This document shows positions 8,551-19,793 of a DNA stretch of 59,577 nucleotides, in pieces (position 1 is the stretch's first letter; every line of letters starts with the position of its first letter). The position numbers and the translations under genes were made by a program. The DNA is from Candidatus Nanopelagicales bacterium (GTDB lineage: Bacteria > Actinomycetota > Actinomycetes > S36-B12 > CAIYMF01). The notes below the pieces were generated by a model. The model saw nothing but the letters and a program-made list of their open reading frames with translations. It had not been told where the DNA came from and searched no databases. The stretch covers positions 1 to 59,577 of the forward strand of contig JALOLK010000005.1 of NCBI GenBank assembly GCA_025456015.1. Reading direction: 5' to 3'.

Positions 8551-9378
8551 TCAGCCGGCGCTGATCGCCGCGACCCCGGCCAGCACGAGCACCACGCCCA
8601 CCTGCTGGACGCGGCGCAGCCGCTCGCCGTCGAGGAACCGCGCGAGCAGGATCGTGGTGACCGGGTAGAGCGAGCCGAACACGCTGACGATCGTGAGCAG
8701 GCCCAGCGTGGCCGCGGCGCCGAAGGCGAGGTTGGCACCCACGTCGAGCAGGCCGACCACGGCCAGGGCGGGCACGTCGCGGGCGGCCACCACGGGCTTG
8801 CGACGGGCCACCAGCAGGGCCACGACCATGAGCCCCACGGTCGTGGCGCGCATGCCGGTCATGGTCATGACCAGGCTCTCCTCGCTGCCCCGGGCGATCG
8901 CGACCAGCGACACGCCGAGCAGCCCGGCCGCCCCGACGGCCAGCAGCAGCGGCTCCCACCCGGCGGCCCCGCGGACCTCCGGGCCGCTGGCCAGCACCAC
9001 CCCCAGCACGGCCAGGCCGATGCCCAGCGCCTGGACGGTGGTGGGCCGCTCCCCGGCGCCCACCCCGACGGCCAGCGGGACCACCACCCCGAGCGCGGCG
9101 ATCGGCGAGACCACGCCCATGGTGCCGATCGCCAGCGCCCGGTAGAACAGCGCCAGGCCGGTGGCCCCGGCCAGGCTGGCCAGCACCGCCCACGGCAGGT
9201 AGCCGGTCGGGGAGCCCCACGCCCCGGTCACGGTCGCCGTGACGAGCATGAGGACCAGCCCGGCGGTCTGGCTGGCGCCCAGCACCAGCAGCACGTGTCG
9301 GGTGCGGCTCAGCCGACCCGCAAGGTAGTCGGCGCTGCCCCACAGGCCGCTGGAGAGCAGCGCGAGGAGGGCAGCCAT
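8551..9378 (-). CDS. EamA/DMT-family transporter
   Basis: 275-residue integral membrane protein with about ten hydrophobic segments in two pseudo-repeats, typical of drug/metabolite (EamA) transporters. It starts MAALLALLSSGLWGSADYLAG, where WGSA/WG near the first helix is characteristic, and has the second-repeat start WEPLLLAVGAAGLLGVS. Substrate cannot be inferred. ATG 9378 was chosen because TACCGT lies 8 nt upstream (leaderless) and the first membrane helix begins at once; the longer track reading to 9540 adds only arginine/proline-rich sequence. It diverges from DUF3000 and converges on the AAR gene. Confidence 0.88.
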   Translation of the reverse strand: MAALLALLSSGLWGSADYLAGRLSRTRHVLLVLGASQTAGLVLMLVTATVTGAWGSPTGYLPWAVLASLAGATGLALFYRALAIGTMGVVSPIAALGVVVPLAVGVGAGERPTTVQALGIGLAVLGVVLASGPEVRGAAGWEPLLLAVGAAGLLGVSLVAIARGSEESLVMTMTGMRATTVGLMVVALLVARRKPVVAARDVPALAVVGLLDVGANLAFGAAATLGLLTIVSVFGSLYPVTTILLARFLDGERLRRVQQVGVVLVLAGVAAISAG

Positions 9379-9491
9379 GGGGGCGCACGGTACACAGCCG
9401 CGGCCGGGTGCTCGCCCAGCCTGCCCGGCGCGCCTGCTCCCCGGCACTCGGGTTGCCCCGGAACCCGGGGGCCAGGGCGTAGCCTGCGCGC
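9379..9491. promoter_or_regulatory. Divergent leaderless promoters DMT transporter / DUF3000
   Basis: In this 113-nt gap TACCGT (minus strand, 9392-9387) lies 8 nt before the transporter ATG, and TAGCCT (9480-9485) lies 6 nt before the DUF3000 ATG. Both spacings fit transcription starting at the start codon. An inverted GGGTTGCCCCGGAACCCGGGGGCC region lies between and might bind a regulator, but it is short and GC-rich. Confidence 0.45.
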
Positions 9492-10058
9492 ATGGACGCG
9501 ATCTCGGAGGAGGCCGCCGACTTCCGGGTCGCGCTGTCATCGCTGCGTGACCTGCGGCTGCGCCCCGAGATCCAGGTCGAGGAGGCGCCCGCGCCGCAGC
9601 GGCTGGCCCCTTACGCGATCGCCCTGAGCGCCGAGGTCGTGGTCGACGACGACGAGCTGGGCACCGGCCGGCTGGTCGTGCTCCACGATCCGCAGGGGCA
9701 GGAGGCCTGGGACGGCACGTTCCGGGTGGTCGCCTTCGTGAAGGCCACGCTGGAGCCGGAGATGGCCGCCGACCCGATGCTGGCCGAGGTCGGCTGGTCG
9801 TGGCTGCTCGAGGCCCTCGACGCGCACGGCGCGCAGTACGGGGCGATCTCGGGCACCGTCACGCGGGTGACGTCGGCGTCCTTCGGCGGGCTTGCGGACC
9901 GTCCACTCGAGGGGCAGATCGAGATCCGCGTGTCCTGGACCCCGTACGAGGCCGACCTCGCCGCGCACGCGCTGGCGTGGGCCGACGTCCTCGCGCAGGC
10001 AGCCGGCCTGATGCCGCTGCCCCCCGGCGTGGCGCAGCTGCCGCGGCCCCGCGGCTGA
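9492..10058 (+). CDS. DUF3000 domain protein
   Basis: 188 residues, cytosolic, no membrane segment or signal peptide. It matches the actinobacterial DUF3000 family, found next to RNase D in M. tuberculosis (Rv2680/Rv2681) and here separated from rnd only by a LuxR regulator. Recognisable stretches are FRVALSSLRDLRLRPEI near the N-terminus, GWSWLLEALDAHGA in the middle and IRVSWTP towards the end. No catalytic motif is evident and the function is unknown. The start is ATG 9492 with TAGCCT 6 nt upstream, so the transcript is probably leaderless. Confidence 0.9.
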   Translation: MDAISEEAADFRVALSSLRDLRLRPEIQVEEAPAPQRLAPYAIALSAEVVVDDDELGTGRLVVLHDPQGQEAWDGTFRVVAFVKATLEPEMAADPMLAEVGWSWLLEALDAHGAQYGAISGTVTRVTSASFGGLADRPLEGQIEIRVSWTPYEADLAAHALAWADVLAQAAGLMPLPPGVAQLPRPRG

Positions 10059-10164
10059 GCGGCAGCACGACCCCCGCGTCACCCGATCGGGTCGTGCTGC
10101 TCAAGCCCGCCGCCGGACGGGTCGATCCCGCACCCAGCATCCTCGCGACTGGCTGGAGGTGGGC

Positions 10165-10773
10165 ATGATCACGGTCGCCCAGCGCACGACTGCACCGCTC
10201 ATCCCCTCGCCACGGGGTCGGTTCGCGGCCCTCACCGTGGGCGTGGACTCCCAGCACCTGGTCTCGGTGACCCCGCGGTTGCGCAGCTTGGGCGCGACCG
10301 CGGTCCACGCCGCCCGCACGGCCCGCGCCGGTCGCCTGCCGATGGCGGCCACCTCGCTGGACGTCGGCGTGCTCGACGCCCCCGCGGCGTGCGTCCTCGA
10401 CGAGGTCCGGGCGCTGCGCGCGTCGGGCTGGCGTCGGGTCGTCGTCGTGGCGCCACGCGCCGAGGCCGTCACCGCCGCCCTCATGGGTGGGGCCCGCGGC
10501 GCGGTCGTGCCGCCGACCCGGCCGGTCCCGGCGCCCCTGGTCCCCGCCCGGCCGCACCGCGGCCACGAGGAGACCGACGAGGGGCTGTCCGAGCGGGAGG
10601 TGCAGGTCCTGCAGGCCGTCGCCGAGGGCCACACGAACAAGCAGATCGGCGTGGACCTCTGCCTGTCCGCCCTCACCGTGAAGAGCCACCTGGCCCGGAT
10701 CGCCCGGAAGCTCGGGACCGGTGACCGGGCGGAGATGGTCGCGATCGCGATGCGTGCCGGGCTGGTGCACTGA
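10165..10773 (+). CDS. LuxR-type transcription regulator with degenerate receiver domain
   Basis: 202 residues. The C-terminal third is a clear LuxR/GerE helix-turn-helix: LSEREVQVLQAVAEGHTNKQ, then LTVKSHLARI and KLGTGDRAE. The N-terminal ~130 residues have the alternating pattern of a response-regulator receiver (ALTVGVDSQHL, RVVVVAPRA) but no recognisable phospho-acceptor aspartate or acidic pocket, so phosphorylation control is doubtful. No histidine kinase is nearby. ATG 10165 is preferred over GTG 10159 because GGAGG ends 5 nt before the ATG and overlaps the GTG. It sits between DUF3000 and rnd on the same strand, with only 18 nt to rnd. Targets are unknown. Confidence 0.85.
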   Translation: MITVAQRTTAPLIPSPRGRFAALTVGVDSQHLVSVTPRLRSLGATAVHAARTARAGRLPMAATSLDVGVLDAPAACVLDEVRALRASGWRRVVVVAPRAEAVTAALMGGARGAVVPPTRPVPAPLVPARPHRGHEETDEGLSEREVQVLQAVAEGHTNKQIGVDLCLSALTVKSHLARIARKLGTGDRAEMVAIAMRAGLVH

Positions 10774-10791
10774 CCGGGCTATCGTGCGCCC

Positions 10792-12234
10792 ATGACGCAG
10801 GCGCAGCCCGGGGCTCGGGCACGGGCAGGCTCGCGACGGGCTGAGCGCCCGGCGGGGCCACCCGACGCGCCGGCCGACGTCGACGCCGCAGGTGCCCCGA
10901 CGGCGACGGACTCCGCGCCACAGCGTGGGGCGGCCGGGCCACCGGCCCCGGAGCTGACGCCCGGCATGGAACCGACGCCCGGCATGGAAGCGACGCCCGA
11001 CCCGGAGCCCACGCCCGCCCCCCTGCCCCCGCTCCTGTTGCGCGACGGCCTGCCGGCCCTGGTCGAGACCCCACAGGCGCTCGCCGACGCCGTGGCTGCC
11101 CTGGCCGCCGGCGATGGCCCGATCGCCATCGACACCGAGCGCGCCTCCGGCTACCGCTACGGCCAGCGCGCCTACCTGGTGCAGCTGCGCCGCGAGGGCT
11201 CGGGCACGGTGCTCGTGGACCCGATCGCCGTGCCCGGCGTGCCCGGCCTGGCCGAGGTGCTCGACGGCCCCGAGTGGGTCCTGCACGCAGCCAGCCAGGA
11301 CCTGCCGTGCCTGGCCGAGCTGGGCCTGCACCCCCGCGCGGTGTTCGACACCGAGCTGGCCGGGCGCCTGCTCGGCCTGCCGCGCGTCGGTCTGGCCCCC
11401 ATGGTCGAGGAGCTGCTCGGCCACACCCTGGCGAAGGGCCACGGTGCGGCCGACTGGTCCAAGCGGCCGCTGCCGGGCGACTGGCTGGAGTACGCCGCCC
11501 TCGACGTCGAGGTGCTCCTCGAGCTGCGCGACCTGCTCGCCGCGCGGCTGGCCGCCACCGGGAAGGCCGAGTGGGCCGCCCAGGAGTTCGAGGCCGTCCG
11601 CACCGCGCCGCCAGCGGCGCCGCGCACCGACCCGTGGCGGCGCACCTCCGGCATCCACCGCATCCGCTCGCGCCGCGGGCTGGCCGTGGTCGCCCGGCTG
11701 TGGCACGCGCGCGAGTCGATCGCCGCCGAGGTGGACACCGCCCCGGGCCGCCTGCTGCCCGACGCCTCGATCGTGGCCGCCGGGCACGCGCTGCCGCGTG
11801 ACCCCGCGGCGCTGCGGGCGCTCAAGGAGTTCACGGGCCGGGGCGCTGCCCGCTACCACCGCACCTGGAGCCGGGCGCTGCGCGAGGCCTGGGAGACCCC
11901 CGAGCAGCAGCTGCCGGAGGCTGCCCAGCGCGGCGACGGCCCCCCGCCCCCGCGTGCCTGGGCGCAGCGCGACCCGGCCGCCGCTGGCCGGCTGGGCCGG
12001 GCACGCGCCGCCCTGGCGGCCCGCGCCGAGGCCCTCGAGGTGCCCGTGGAGAACCTCGTGACCCCCGAGCTCGTCCGCCGGCTGGCGTGGCAGCCGCCGG
12101 CGGGTGTGCTCGACCCCGACGACGCCGTGGCCCACGCCGCCGTGGCCGCGTTCCTGGCGCAGGCGGGGGCCCGGCCCTGGCAGGTCGACCAGGTGGCCGC
12201 GCTCATCGCCGACGCCCTGCGCGCGCCCGCCTGA
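10792..12234 (+). CDS. rnd: Ribonuclease D family 3'-5' exonuclease with HRDC domain
   Basis: 480 residues. The DEDDy exonuclease domain occupies about residues 85-255: AIDTERASG supplies the first Asp/Glu pair, LHAASQDLPCL the second Asp, and WLEYAALDVEVL the final Tyr...Asp. HRDC-like helices follow in the C-terminal part. The family trims tRNA and other stable RNAs from the 3' end with two metal ions. The first ~85 residues are an unstructured Pro/Ala/Gly-rich extension containing an 18-nt tandem repeat. Start ATG 10792 has TATCGT 6 nt upstream, a leaderless arrangement, so it may be transcribed independently of the LuxR gene despite the short gap. Confidence 0.93.
   Translation: MTQAQPGARARAGSRRAERPAGPPDAPADVDAAGAPTATDSAPQRGAAGPPAPELTPGMEPTPGMEATPDPEPTPAPLPPLLLRDGLPALVETPQALADAVAALAAGDGPIAIDTERASGYRYGQRAYLVQLRREGSGTVLVDPIAVPGVPGLAEVLDGPEWVLHAASQDLPCLAELGLHPRAVFDTELAGRLLGLPRVGLAPMVEELLGHTLAKGHGAADWSKRPLPGDWLEYAALDVEVLLELRDLLAARLAATGKAEWAAQEFEAVRTAPPAAPRTDPWRRTSGIHRIRSRRGLAVVARLWHARESIAAEVDTAPGRLLPDASIVAAGHALPRDPAALRALKEFTGRGAARYHRTWSRALREAWETPEQQLPEAAQRGDGPPPPRAWAQRDPAAAGRLGRARAALAARAEALEVPVENLVTPELVRRLAWQPPAGVLDPDDAVAHAAVAAFLAQAGARPWQVDQVAALIADALRAPA
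10957..11028 (+). repeat. 18-nt in-frame tandem repeat in rnd (TPGMEP-type)
   Basis: Two nearly identical 18-nt units (ACGCCCGGCATGGAA plus CCG or GCG) are followed by two diverged units beginning ACGCCC. They encode TPGMEP, TPGMEA, TPDPEP and TPAPLP in the disordered N-terminal extension of RNase D. Copy-number variation between strains would keep the frame. Confidence 0.75.
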
Positions 12235-12282
12235 CCAGGGCGGCTCATCGCGCCCGACCGGGCGGACGACCGGGCGGCCTGC

Positions 12283-14040
12283 CTAGGGGGTCGCGCGCTC
12301 CAGCGTCCCCGGCGCCCACCGCGCGGCCGCCAGCGCCAGGTGCTCGGCCGGCAGCACGTGCGCGACGAGGAAGCCCTGGGCCTCGTCGCAGCCCAGCTCG
12401 GCCAGCACCGCCAGCTGCTCGTGGGTCTCCACCCCCTCGGCGACCACCCGCTGGCCCAGGGCGTGCGCGGCCGAGATCGCCGCGGTGACGATGGCCCGGT
12501 CCGCCGGGCTGGCCGGGATGCTCGCCACGAACGACCGGTCGATCTTCACGCGGTTCGGGCCGAGGAAGCGCAGGGCGCCCAGCGAGGAGTAGCCGGTGCC
12601 GAAGTGGTCGATCGCCAGGCCGATGCCCGAGGCGCGCAGCCGGCGCAGGGTCAGCTGCGCGGGGCCGGTCGCCTCGAGCAGGCCGAACTCCCCCATCTCG
12701 AACACGACGTTGCTGGGCCGGTCGCCGGCGTCGGCGATCATGCGCAGGGCGTCCCCGGCGAACGACGCCGAGAACACCTGCCCGGGGGCGAGGTTCAGCC
12801 CGACCGGCACGTCCACCCCCTCGTCGCGCCAGCGGGCGCGCTCGGCCAGCGCCTGGCGCAGGACCGTCTCGCTGAGCCGACCGGTGAGCCCGGCCCGGGT
12901 GGCCACCGGCAGGAACTGCGAGGGGAACACGAGGGTGCCGTCGGGCAGGCGCAGGCGGGCCAGGGCCTCGATGTAGGCCAGCCGCCCGGTGCCGATGGCC
13001 ACGATCGGCTGGTAGTGCAGCAGCAGTCCCGCCACTGCCGGATCCCCGGCGGCTCCGGGGGTGGGCGGCTGCGCCTCGGGGGCCAGCGCGGCCTGCAGCG
13101 CCTCGCGGACGAGCTCGGCGGCCACGAGCTCGGCGTCCATGTCCGCGGAGTGGATCCGCACGGTGTTGCGCCCGGCGTCCTTGGCCCGGTACATCGCCAT
13201 GTCGGCCTGGCGGAGCAGGTCGGTGGGGTCCACGGCGTCGGCAGCGGCCGTCGCGATGCCCACGCTCATGCTGATCCGGTGCGAGCGGCCCTCGACGCTC
13301 AGCGGCTGGTCCAGCGTCGCGCGCACCCGCTCGGCGACGGCACGGGCGTCCTGCGCCTGCTCCAGTCGCGGGCAGATCACCACGAACTCGTCGCCACCGA
13401 TGCGGGCCAGGGCGTCCTCGGGGCGGATCGCTGCGCGGATGCGCCGGGCGACGGCCACGAGCAGCTCGTCGCCGACCTGGTGGCCGCGGGTGTCGTTCAC
13501 CAGCTTGAACCCGTCGAGGTCCAGGAAGACCACGGCGATGACCGGTCCGTCGGTGCTGGCGTCCACGGCACCCAGCCGGCGCAGCAGCTCGGCGCGGTTG
13601 ATCAGGCCGGTGAGCGGGTCGTGCCGGGCCGCGCGGTCGAGGTGCTGCTCGGCGCGCCGGTGCTCGGTGACGTCGTGCAGGACGACCAGGGCCGCGGCCA
13701 CGTCCGGGGCCCCGGACGCCGCCGGGGACAGGGCGCGGACGGATGCCGCGATCCAGCGCGGCTCGGCCCAGTGCTCGGCTCCCGCCGCGAGCACCCGCGC
13801 CTGCGGCCACCCGCCCACGTCCTCGTGGGCCTGCGCGGGCAGGACGAGGTCCAGGCCGGGGAGCAGGGTCGCGACGTCCAGGCCCGGCAGCGCCTCGAGC
13901 GGACGACCGAGCAGGGCCGCGGCCGCGGGGTTCGCCTCGCGGATCACGCCCGCCGCGCCGTCGGTGACCGTGCAGCGCAGCAGCGCGATCGGGGACTCGT
14001 CGAAGGCCGCGCGCAGCAGGGAGGGGTCGTGCTCGGGCAC
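12283..14040 (-). CDS. PAS-GGDEF-EAL cyclic di-GMP protein with altered EAL site
   Basis: 585 residues, no membrane helix. A PAS-like sensor occupies about 8-130. The GGDEF domain follows (DPLTGLINRAEL, FLDLDGFKLVND, intact GGDEF at 215-219, and a product-inhibition RxxD, RPED, five residues before it). The EAL domain has YIEALARLR (EAL 358-360), LNLAPGQ, KIDRSFV, AEGVET and AQGFL. The usual DDFGTG reads DHFGTG, with His479 in place of a metal-binding aspartate, and the upstream ELTES-like element reads EMGEF, so phosphodiesterase activity may be weak or lost. I chose GTG 14040, with TGAGGTG 5 nt upstream, over GTG 14049. It lies directly after dxs and is probably cotranscribed. No c-di-GMP effector is nearby. 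Confidence 0.9.
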   Translation of the reverse strand: MPEHDPSLLRAAFDESPIALLRCTVTDGAAGVIREANPAAAALLGRPLEALPGLDVATLLPGLDLVLPAQAHEDVGGWPQARVLAAGAEHWAEPRWIAASVRALSPAASGAPDVAAALVVLHDVTEHRRAEQHLDRAARHDPLTGLINRAELLRRLGAVDASTDGPVIAVVFLDLDGFKLVNDTRGHQVGDELLVAVARRIRAAIRPEDALARIGGDEFVVICPRLEQAQDARAVAERVRATLDQPLSVEGRSHRISMSVGIATAAADAVDPTDLLRQADMAMYRAKDAGRNTVRIHSADMDAELVAAELVREALQAALAPEAQPPTPGAAGDPAVAGLLLHYQPIVAIGTGRLAYIEALARLRLPDGTLVFPSQFLPVATRAGLTGRLSETVLRQALAERARWRDEGVDVPVGLNLAPGQVFSASFAGDALRMIADAGDRPSNVVFEMGEFGLLEATGPAQLTLRRLRASGIGLAIDHFGTGYSSLGALRFLGPNRVKIDRSFVASIPASPADRAIVTAAISAAHALGQRVVAEGVETHEQLAVLAELGCDEAQGFLVAHVLPAEHLALAAARWAPGTLERATP

Positions 14041-14050
14041 GTGGGGCACC

Positions 14051-15922
14051 TCAGGCCGGGTCGAGCAGCGCGCGGGCGGCGTCGGCGCAGCCCTGCGCGG
14101 TGAGCCCGAGCTGCTCGAGCAGGGCCGGGCGGCTGGCATGGGCCAGGAACGCCTGCGGGATGCCCAGCCGCGTGGAGCGCACCGTGAGCCCAGCGTCGGC
14201 GCACGCGACGGCCAGGGCGGCGCCGAGGCCACCCACCACGCCGTTGTCCTCCAGGGTCACCACCCGGCCGACCTGCCCGGCCAGCGCGACCAGGCCGGGC
14301 TGGGTCGGGGTGACCCAGAGCGGGCTGGCGGCCACGCACGGCACACCTTCCGCGGCGAGCTTGGCGGCCGCCTCGCGGGCCGCACCGGCCATGCTGCCGA
14401 AGCCGACGAGCAGCACCTGCGGCTGCGGATCGGCGTGCAGCAGGTCGACGCCGTCCTCGGTGGCCACGGCGGGCAGCGGCTCGGCGAGGCGGCCCTTGGG
14501 GAACCGCACGACGGTCGGGCCGTCCGGCACCGCGACGGCCTCACGCAGGGCGGTGCGCAGGGTGTCCTCGTCCCGGGGTGCCGCGATGCGCACGCCGGGC
14601 ACCAGGGCCAGCATCGAGCAGTCCCACATGCCGTTGTGCGAGGCGCCGTCGTCGCCGGTGACCCCGGCCCGGTCGAGCACGAAGGTCACGCCGGCACGGT
14701 GCAGGGCGACGTCCATGAGCACCTGGTCGAAGGCCCGGTTCAGGAAGGTGGCGTACACCGCGACCACGGGATGCAGCCCCGCGTAGGCCATGCCGGCCGC
14801 GGACGTCGCCGCGTGCTGCTCGGCGATCCCCACGTCGTAGGTGCGCTCGGGGAACGCCGCGGCGAACCGGTCCAGGCCGGTCGGCCCGAGCATCGCCGCG
14901 GTGATCGCGACCACGTCCGGTCGCTCGCGGCCGATGGCCACCAGCTCGTCGGCGAAGGCGCCGGTCCAGGTGGGGCCGCCGTTGGCGATCGGCACGCCGG
15001 TCTCGGGATCGATGATCCCGACGCCGTGGAAGCGGTCGGCCTCGTCGTTCTCCGCCGGTGCGTAGCCGCGGCCCTTCTGGGTGATCGCGTGCACGATGAC
15101 CGGGCCCTCGTACCCGCGGGCGGCCCGCAGCACGGATTCGAGTGCCTCGACGTCGTGGCCGTCGACCGGCCCGAGGTACTTCATCCCGAGGTCCTCGAAC
15201 ATGCCCTGCGGGGCGACGATGTCCTTGATGCCCTTCTTCACCCCGTGCAGCGCCTCGAACACCGGGGCACCGACCACCGGCGTGCGGCCCAGCACCCCCT
15301 TGCCCCAGTCCAGGAAGCGCTCGTAGCCGTCCGTCGTGCGCAGCGTGTCCAGGTGGCGCGCGAGCCCGCCGATCGTGGGCGAGTACGACCGCTCGTTGTC
15401 GTTCACGACGATGATGACCTGTCGGCCGGAGCCGGCGATGTTGTTCAGGGCCTCCCAGGACATCCCGCCCGTCAGCGAGCCGTCGCCGACGACCGCGACC
15501 ACGTGGCGCCGGCCCAGCTCGCCCGCGCGCTCGAACGCCTTGGCGATGCCGTCGGCGTAGCTCAGCGCCGTTGAGGCGTGCGAGTTCTCGATGACGTCGT
15601 GCGGGCTCTCGTCGCGCGAGGGGTAGCCGGACAGCCCGTCGCGCTGGCGCAGGTGGTCGAAGCCCTCCTGCCTGCCGGTGAGGAGCTTGTGCACGTAGGC
15701 CTGGTGACCGGTGTCCCAGAGCAGGACGTCCTGCGGGGACTCGAAGACGCGGTGCAGGGCGATGGTGAGCTCGACGACCCCGAGGTTGGGACCGAGGTGG
15801 CCCCCGGTCCGGCTCACCTTGTCCACGAGGAAGGCCCGGATCTCCGTGGCCAGCGTCGCGCACTGCTCAGGTGACAGGGCGCGCACGTCGGCGGGCGCGT
15901 CGATCCGCTCCAACAGGCCCAC
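14051..15922 (-). CDS. dxs: 1-deoxy-D-xylulose-5-phosphate synthase
   Basis: Thiamine-diphosphate enzyme that condenses pyruvate and glyceraldehyde-3-phosphate, the entry step of the MEP isoprenoid pathway. The 623-residue product has [16 protein letters not shown], the ThDP-binding [17 protein letters not shown], the transketolase motif [10 protein letters not shown], and the C-terminal domain with [16 protein letters not shown] 15922 (VGLLERID) is chosen because GGAGG sits 7 nt upstream and relatives begin at this LLERID element; the ORF-track start at 16057 adds unconserved sequence. The GGDEF-EAL gene starts 10-11 nt after the stop. Isoprenoids feed menaquinone and cell-envelope carriers. 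Confidence 0.97.
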   Translation of the reverse strand: MGLLERIDAPADVRALSPEQCATLATEIRAFLVDKVSRTGGHLGPNLGVVELTIALHRVFESPQDVLLWDTGHQAYVHKLLTGRQEGFDHLRQRDGLSGYPSRDESPHDVIENSHASTALSYADGIAKAFERAGELGRRHVVAVVGDGSLTGGMSWEALNNIAGSGRQVIIVVNDNERSYSPTIGGLARHLDTLRTTDGYERFLDWGKGVLGRTPVVGAPVFEALHGVKKGIKDIVAPQGMFEDLGMKYLGPVDGHDVEALESVLRAARGYEGPVIVHAITQKGRGYAPAENDEADRFHGVGIIDPETGVPIANGGPTWTGAFADELVAIGRERPDVVAITAAMLGPTGLDRFAAAFPERTYDVGIAEQHAATSAAGMAYAGLHPVVAVYATFLNRAFDQVLMDVALHRAGVTFVLDRAGVTGDDGASHNGMWDCSMLALVPGVRIAAPRDEDTLRTALREAVAVPDGPTVVRFPKGRLAEPLPAVATEDGVDLLHADPQPQVLLVGFGSMAGAAREAAAKLAAEGVPCVAASPLWVTPTQPGLVALAGQVGRVVTLEDNGVVGGLGAALAVACADAGLTVRSTRLGIPQAFLAHASRPALLEQLGLTAQGCADAARALLDPA

Positions 15923-16146
15923 AGCGCGCGCCTCCTGCTCGTCCTCGGCCACGCGGAGCCCCGGCGGAGGGTCCTGCGTCGGGTGGCCGGGGCTGAGCCG
16001 GCACGTGGTCGTCGTCCCAGTGTAGGAGGCGCGACGTGCTGCGCATCGCGGAACCACGGGATCGATGGGCGCGGCATGCGCCGGATCCCGCCACCGGTCG
16101 TGCTGGGTCGATGACCGACGAGGGCCCGCCCCTACGATGGGCGGCC

Positions 16147-16509
16147 GTGACCACGCCGCCCGGATGGCCCCGCTCGGTGCCCGACCCGGAGTCGCCGGCG
16201 TTCGCCGATCGGGTGGTCGGCTGGCTGCTCGACCTGTGCCCGCCGGACTACCGCGCGCACGAGGTGTTCCGCCGCCACCCGGTCATCCTGGCCCGGCTCG
16301 CGGCCCGCCACGCCGAGGCCGACCTCGAGGCGGCGCGGGCCAGCTACGCCGGCGCGCGCCGCGACCTGGCCGATCGGGTGCCGCCCGAGGCCGTCGAGGA
16401 GACCCTGGCCGCCCTCGAGCGGGAGGGCGCGCACCTGGCCGCGCGGGTGCGCGAGGTGGGCCTGGTCGAGGAGGCGCTGCAGGGCCGGCGCTGGCGCCCC
16501 AGACTGTGA
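16147..16509 (+). CDS. Conserved actinobacterial hypothetical protein, helical
   Basis: 120 residues, hydrophilic and largely helical, with no signal peptide or membrane segment. The core [20 protein letters not shown] is followed by a charged helical region ([20 protein letters not shown]) and a C-terminal GRRWRPRL tail. I do not recognise a named family; similar short proteins occur near dxs in other actinobacteria as far as I recall. GTG 16147 is chosen because TACGAT lies 8 nt before it (leaderless); the track reading to 16036 extends through the promoter. Function unknown. Confidence 0.72.
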   Translation: MTTPPGWPRSVPDPESPAFADRVVGWLLDLCPPDYRAHEVFRRHPVILARLAARHAEADLEAARASYAGARRDLADRVPPEAVEETLAALEREGAHLAARVREVGLVEEALQGRRWRPRL

Positions 16510-16595
16510 GCCGGGCCCCGGCCGCGGCGGCCTGCGAGCCGCACCCCGCCCCATCGATCCCAGCCGCTGCACCCCGCCCCAGGAGCCTGCCCGCC

Positions 16596-16886
16596 ATGAC
16601 CGAGACCACAACGCCCGAGCTCACCGTCTACATGACCACCTGGTGCGGCTACTGCCACCGACTGCGCCGTGAGCTCGACCGGGCCGGCATCGCCTACACC
16701 GCGGTGGACGTGGAGCAGGTGCCGGACGGCGCCGCACTCGTCGAGCAGGTCAACGGCGGCGACCGCCTGGTGCCGACCGTCGTGCTGGCCGACGGCACGG
16801 CGCTGCCGAACCCCTCGCTGCGCGAGCTCACCGCCGAGCTCGACCGGATGCGCCGGGCCGGCCCGGCGCCGACGCTGGGGGCGTGA
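16596..16886 (+). CDS. Mycoredoxin-like glutaredoxin
   Basis: 96-residue thioredoxin-fold oxidoreductase with the active site TTWCGYCHRL at about residues 14-23. CGYC is the mycoredoxin-1 signature. In actinobacteria these proteins reduce mycothiol mixed disulfides (S-mycothiolated proteins) in the cytosol. The cis-proline loop LVPTVVLADG is also present. ATG 16596 has AGGAG 10 nt upstream; the 273-residue track frame is read-through from the previous gene. It converges on the aconitase gene, about 30 nt away. Confidence 0.92.
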   Translation: MTETTTPELTVYMTTWCGYCHRLRRELDRAGIAYTAVDVEQVPDGAALVEQVNGGDRLVPTVVLADGTALPNPSLRELTAELDRMRRAGPAPTLGA

Positions 16887-16917
16887 CCGAGCAGCGGCCC
16901 GGCCCGGCCCCCGGCCC

Positions 16918-19696
<2,779 letters not shown>

Positions 19697-19775
19697 GGGA
19701 CGTCTCCTCGTGGACTCCTCGGGGGCGGTGGGAAGGCTATCGCGCGAGGCGCCGATCCTCTCCCGGGCCCGTATT

Positions 19776-19793
19776 TATCTTGATGTCAAGATA
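19776..19793. promoter_or_regulatory. Palindromic operator upstream of acnA
   Basis: TATCTTGATGTCAAGATA is an 18-bp inverted repeat with eight perfectly matching base pairs per arm and one central mismatch. It is conspicuously AT-rich in this genome and lies about 80 nt upstream of the acnA ATG, immediately after the stop of the preceding RNA methyltransferase gene. Aconitase genes in other actinobacteria are controlled by dedicated repressors (for example the TetR-type AcnR of Corynebacterium). Which family binds here is not known to me. Confidence 0.7.

Noticed and set aside
12251-12264. CGCCCG-AC-CGGGCG hairpin between rnd and the GGDEF-EAL gene
   Set aside because: The 2-nt loop is too short for a stable hairpin and such motifs occur by chance in DNA this GC-rich.
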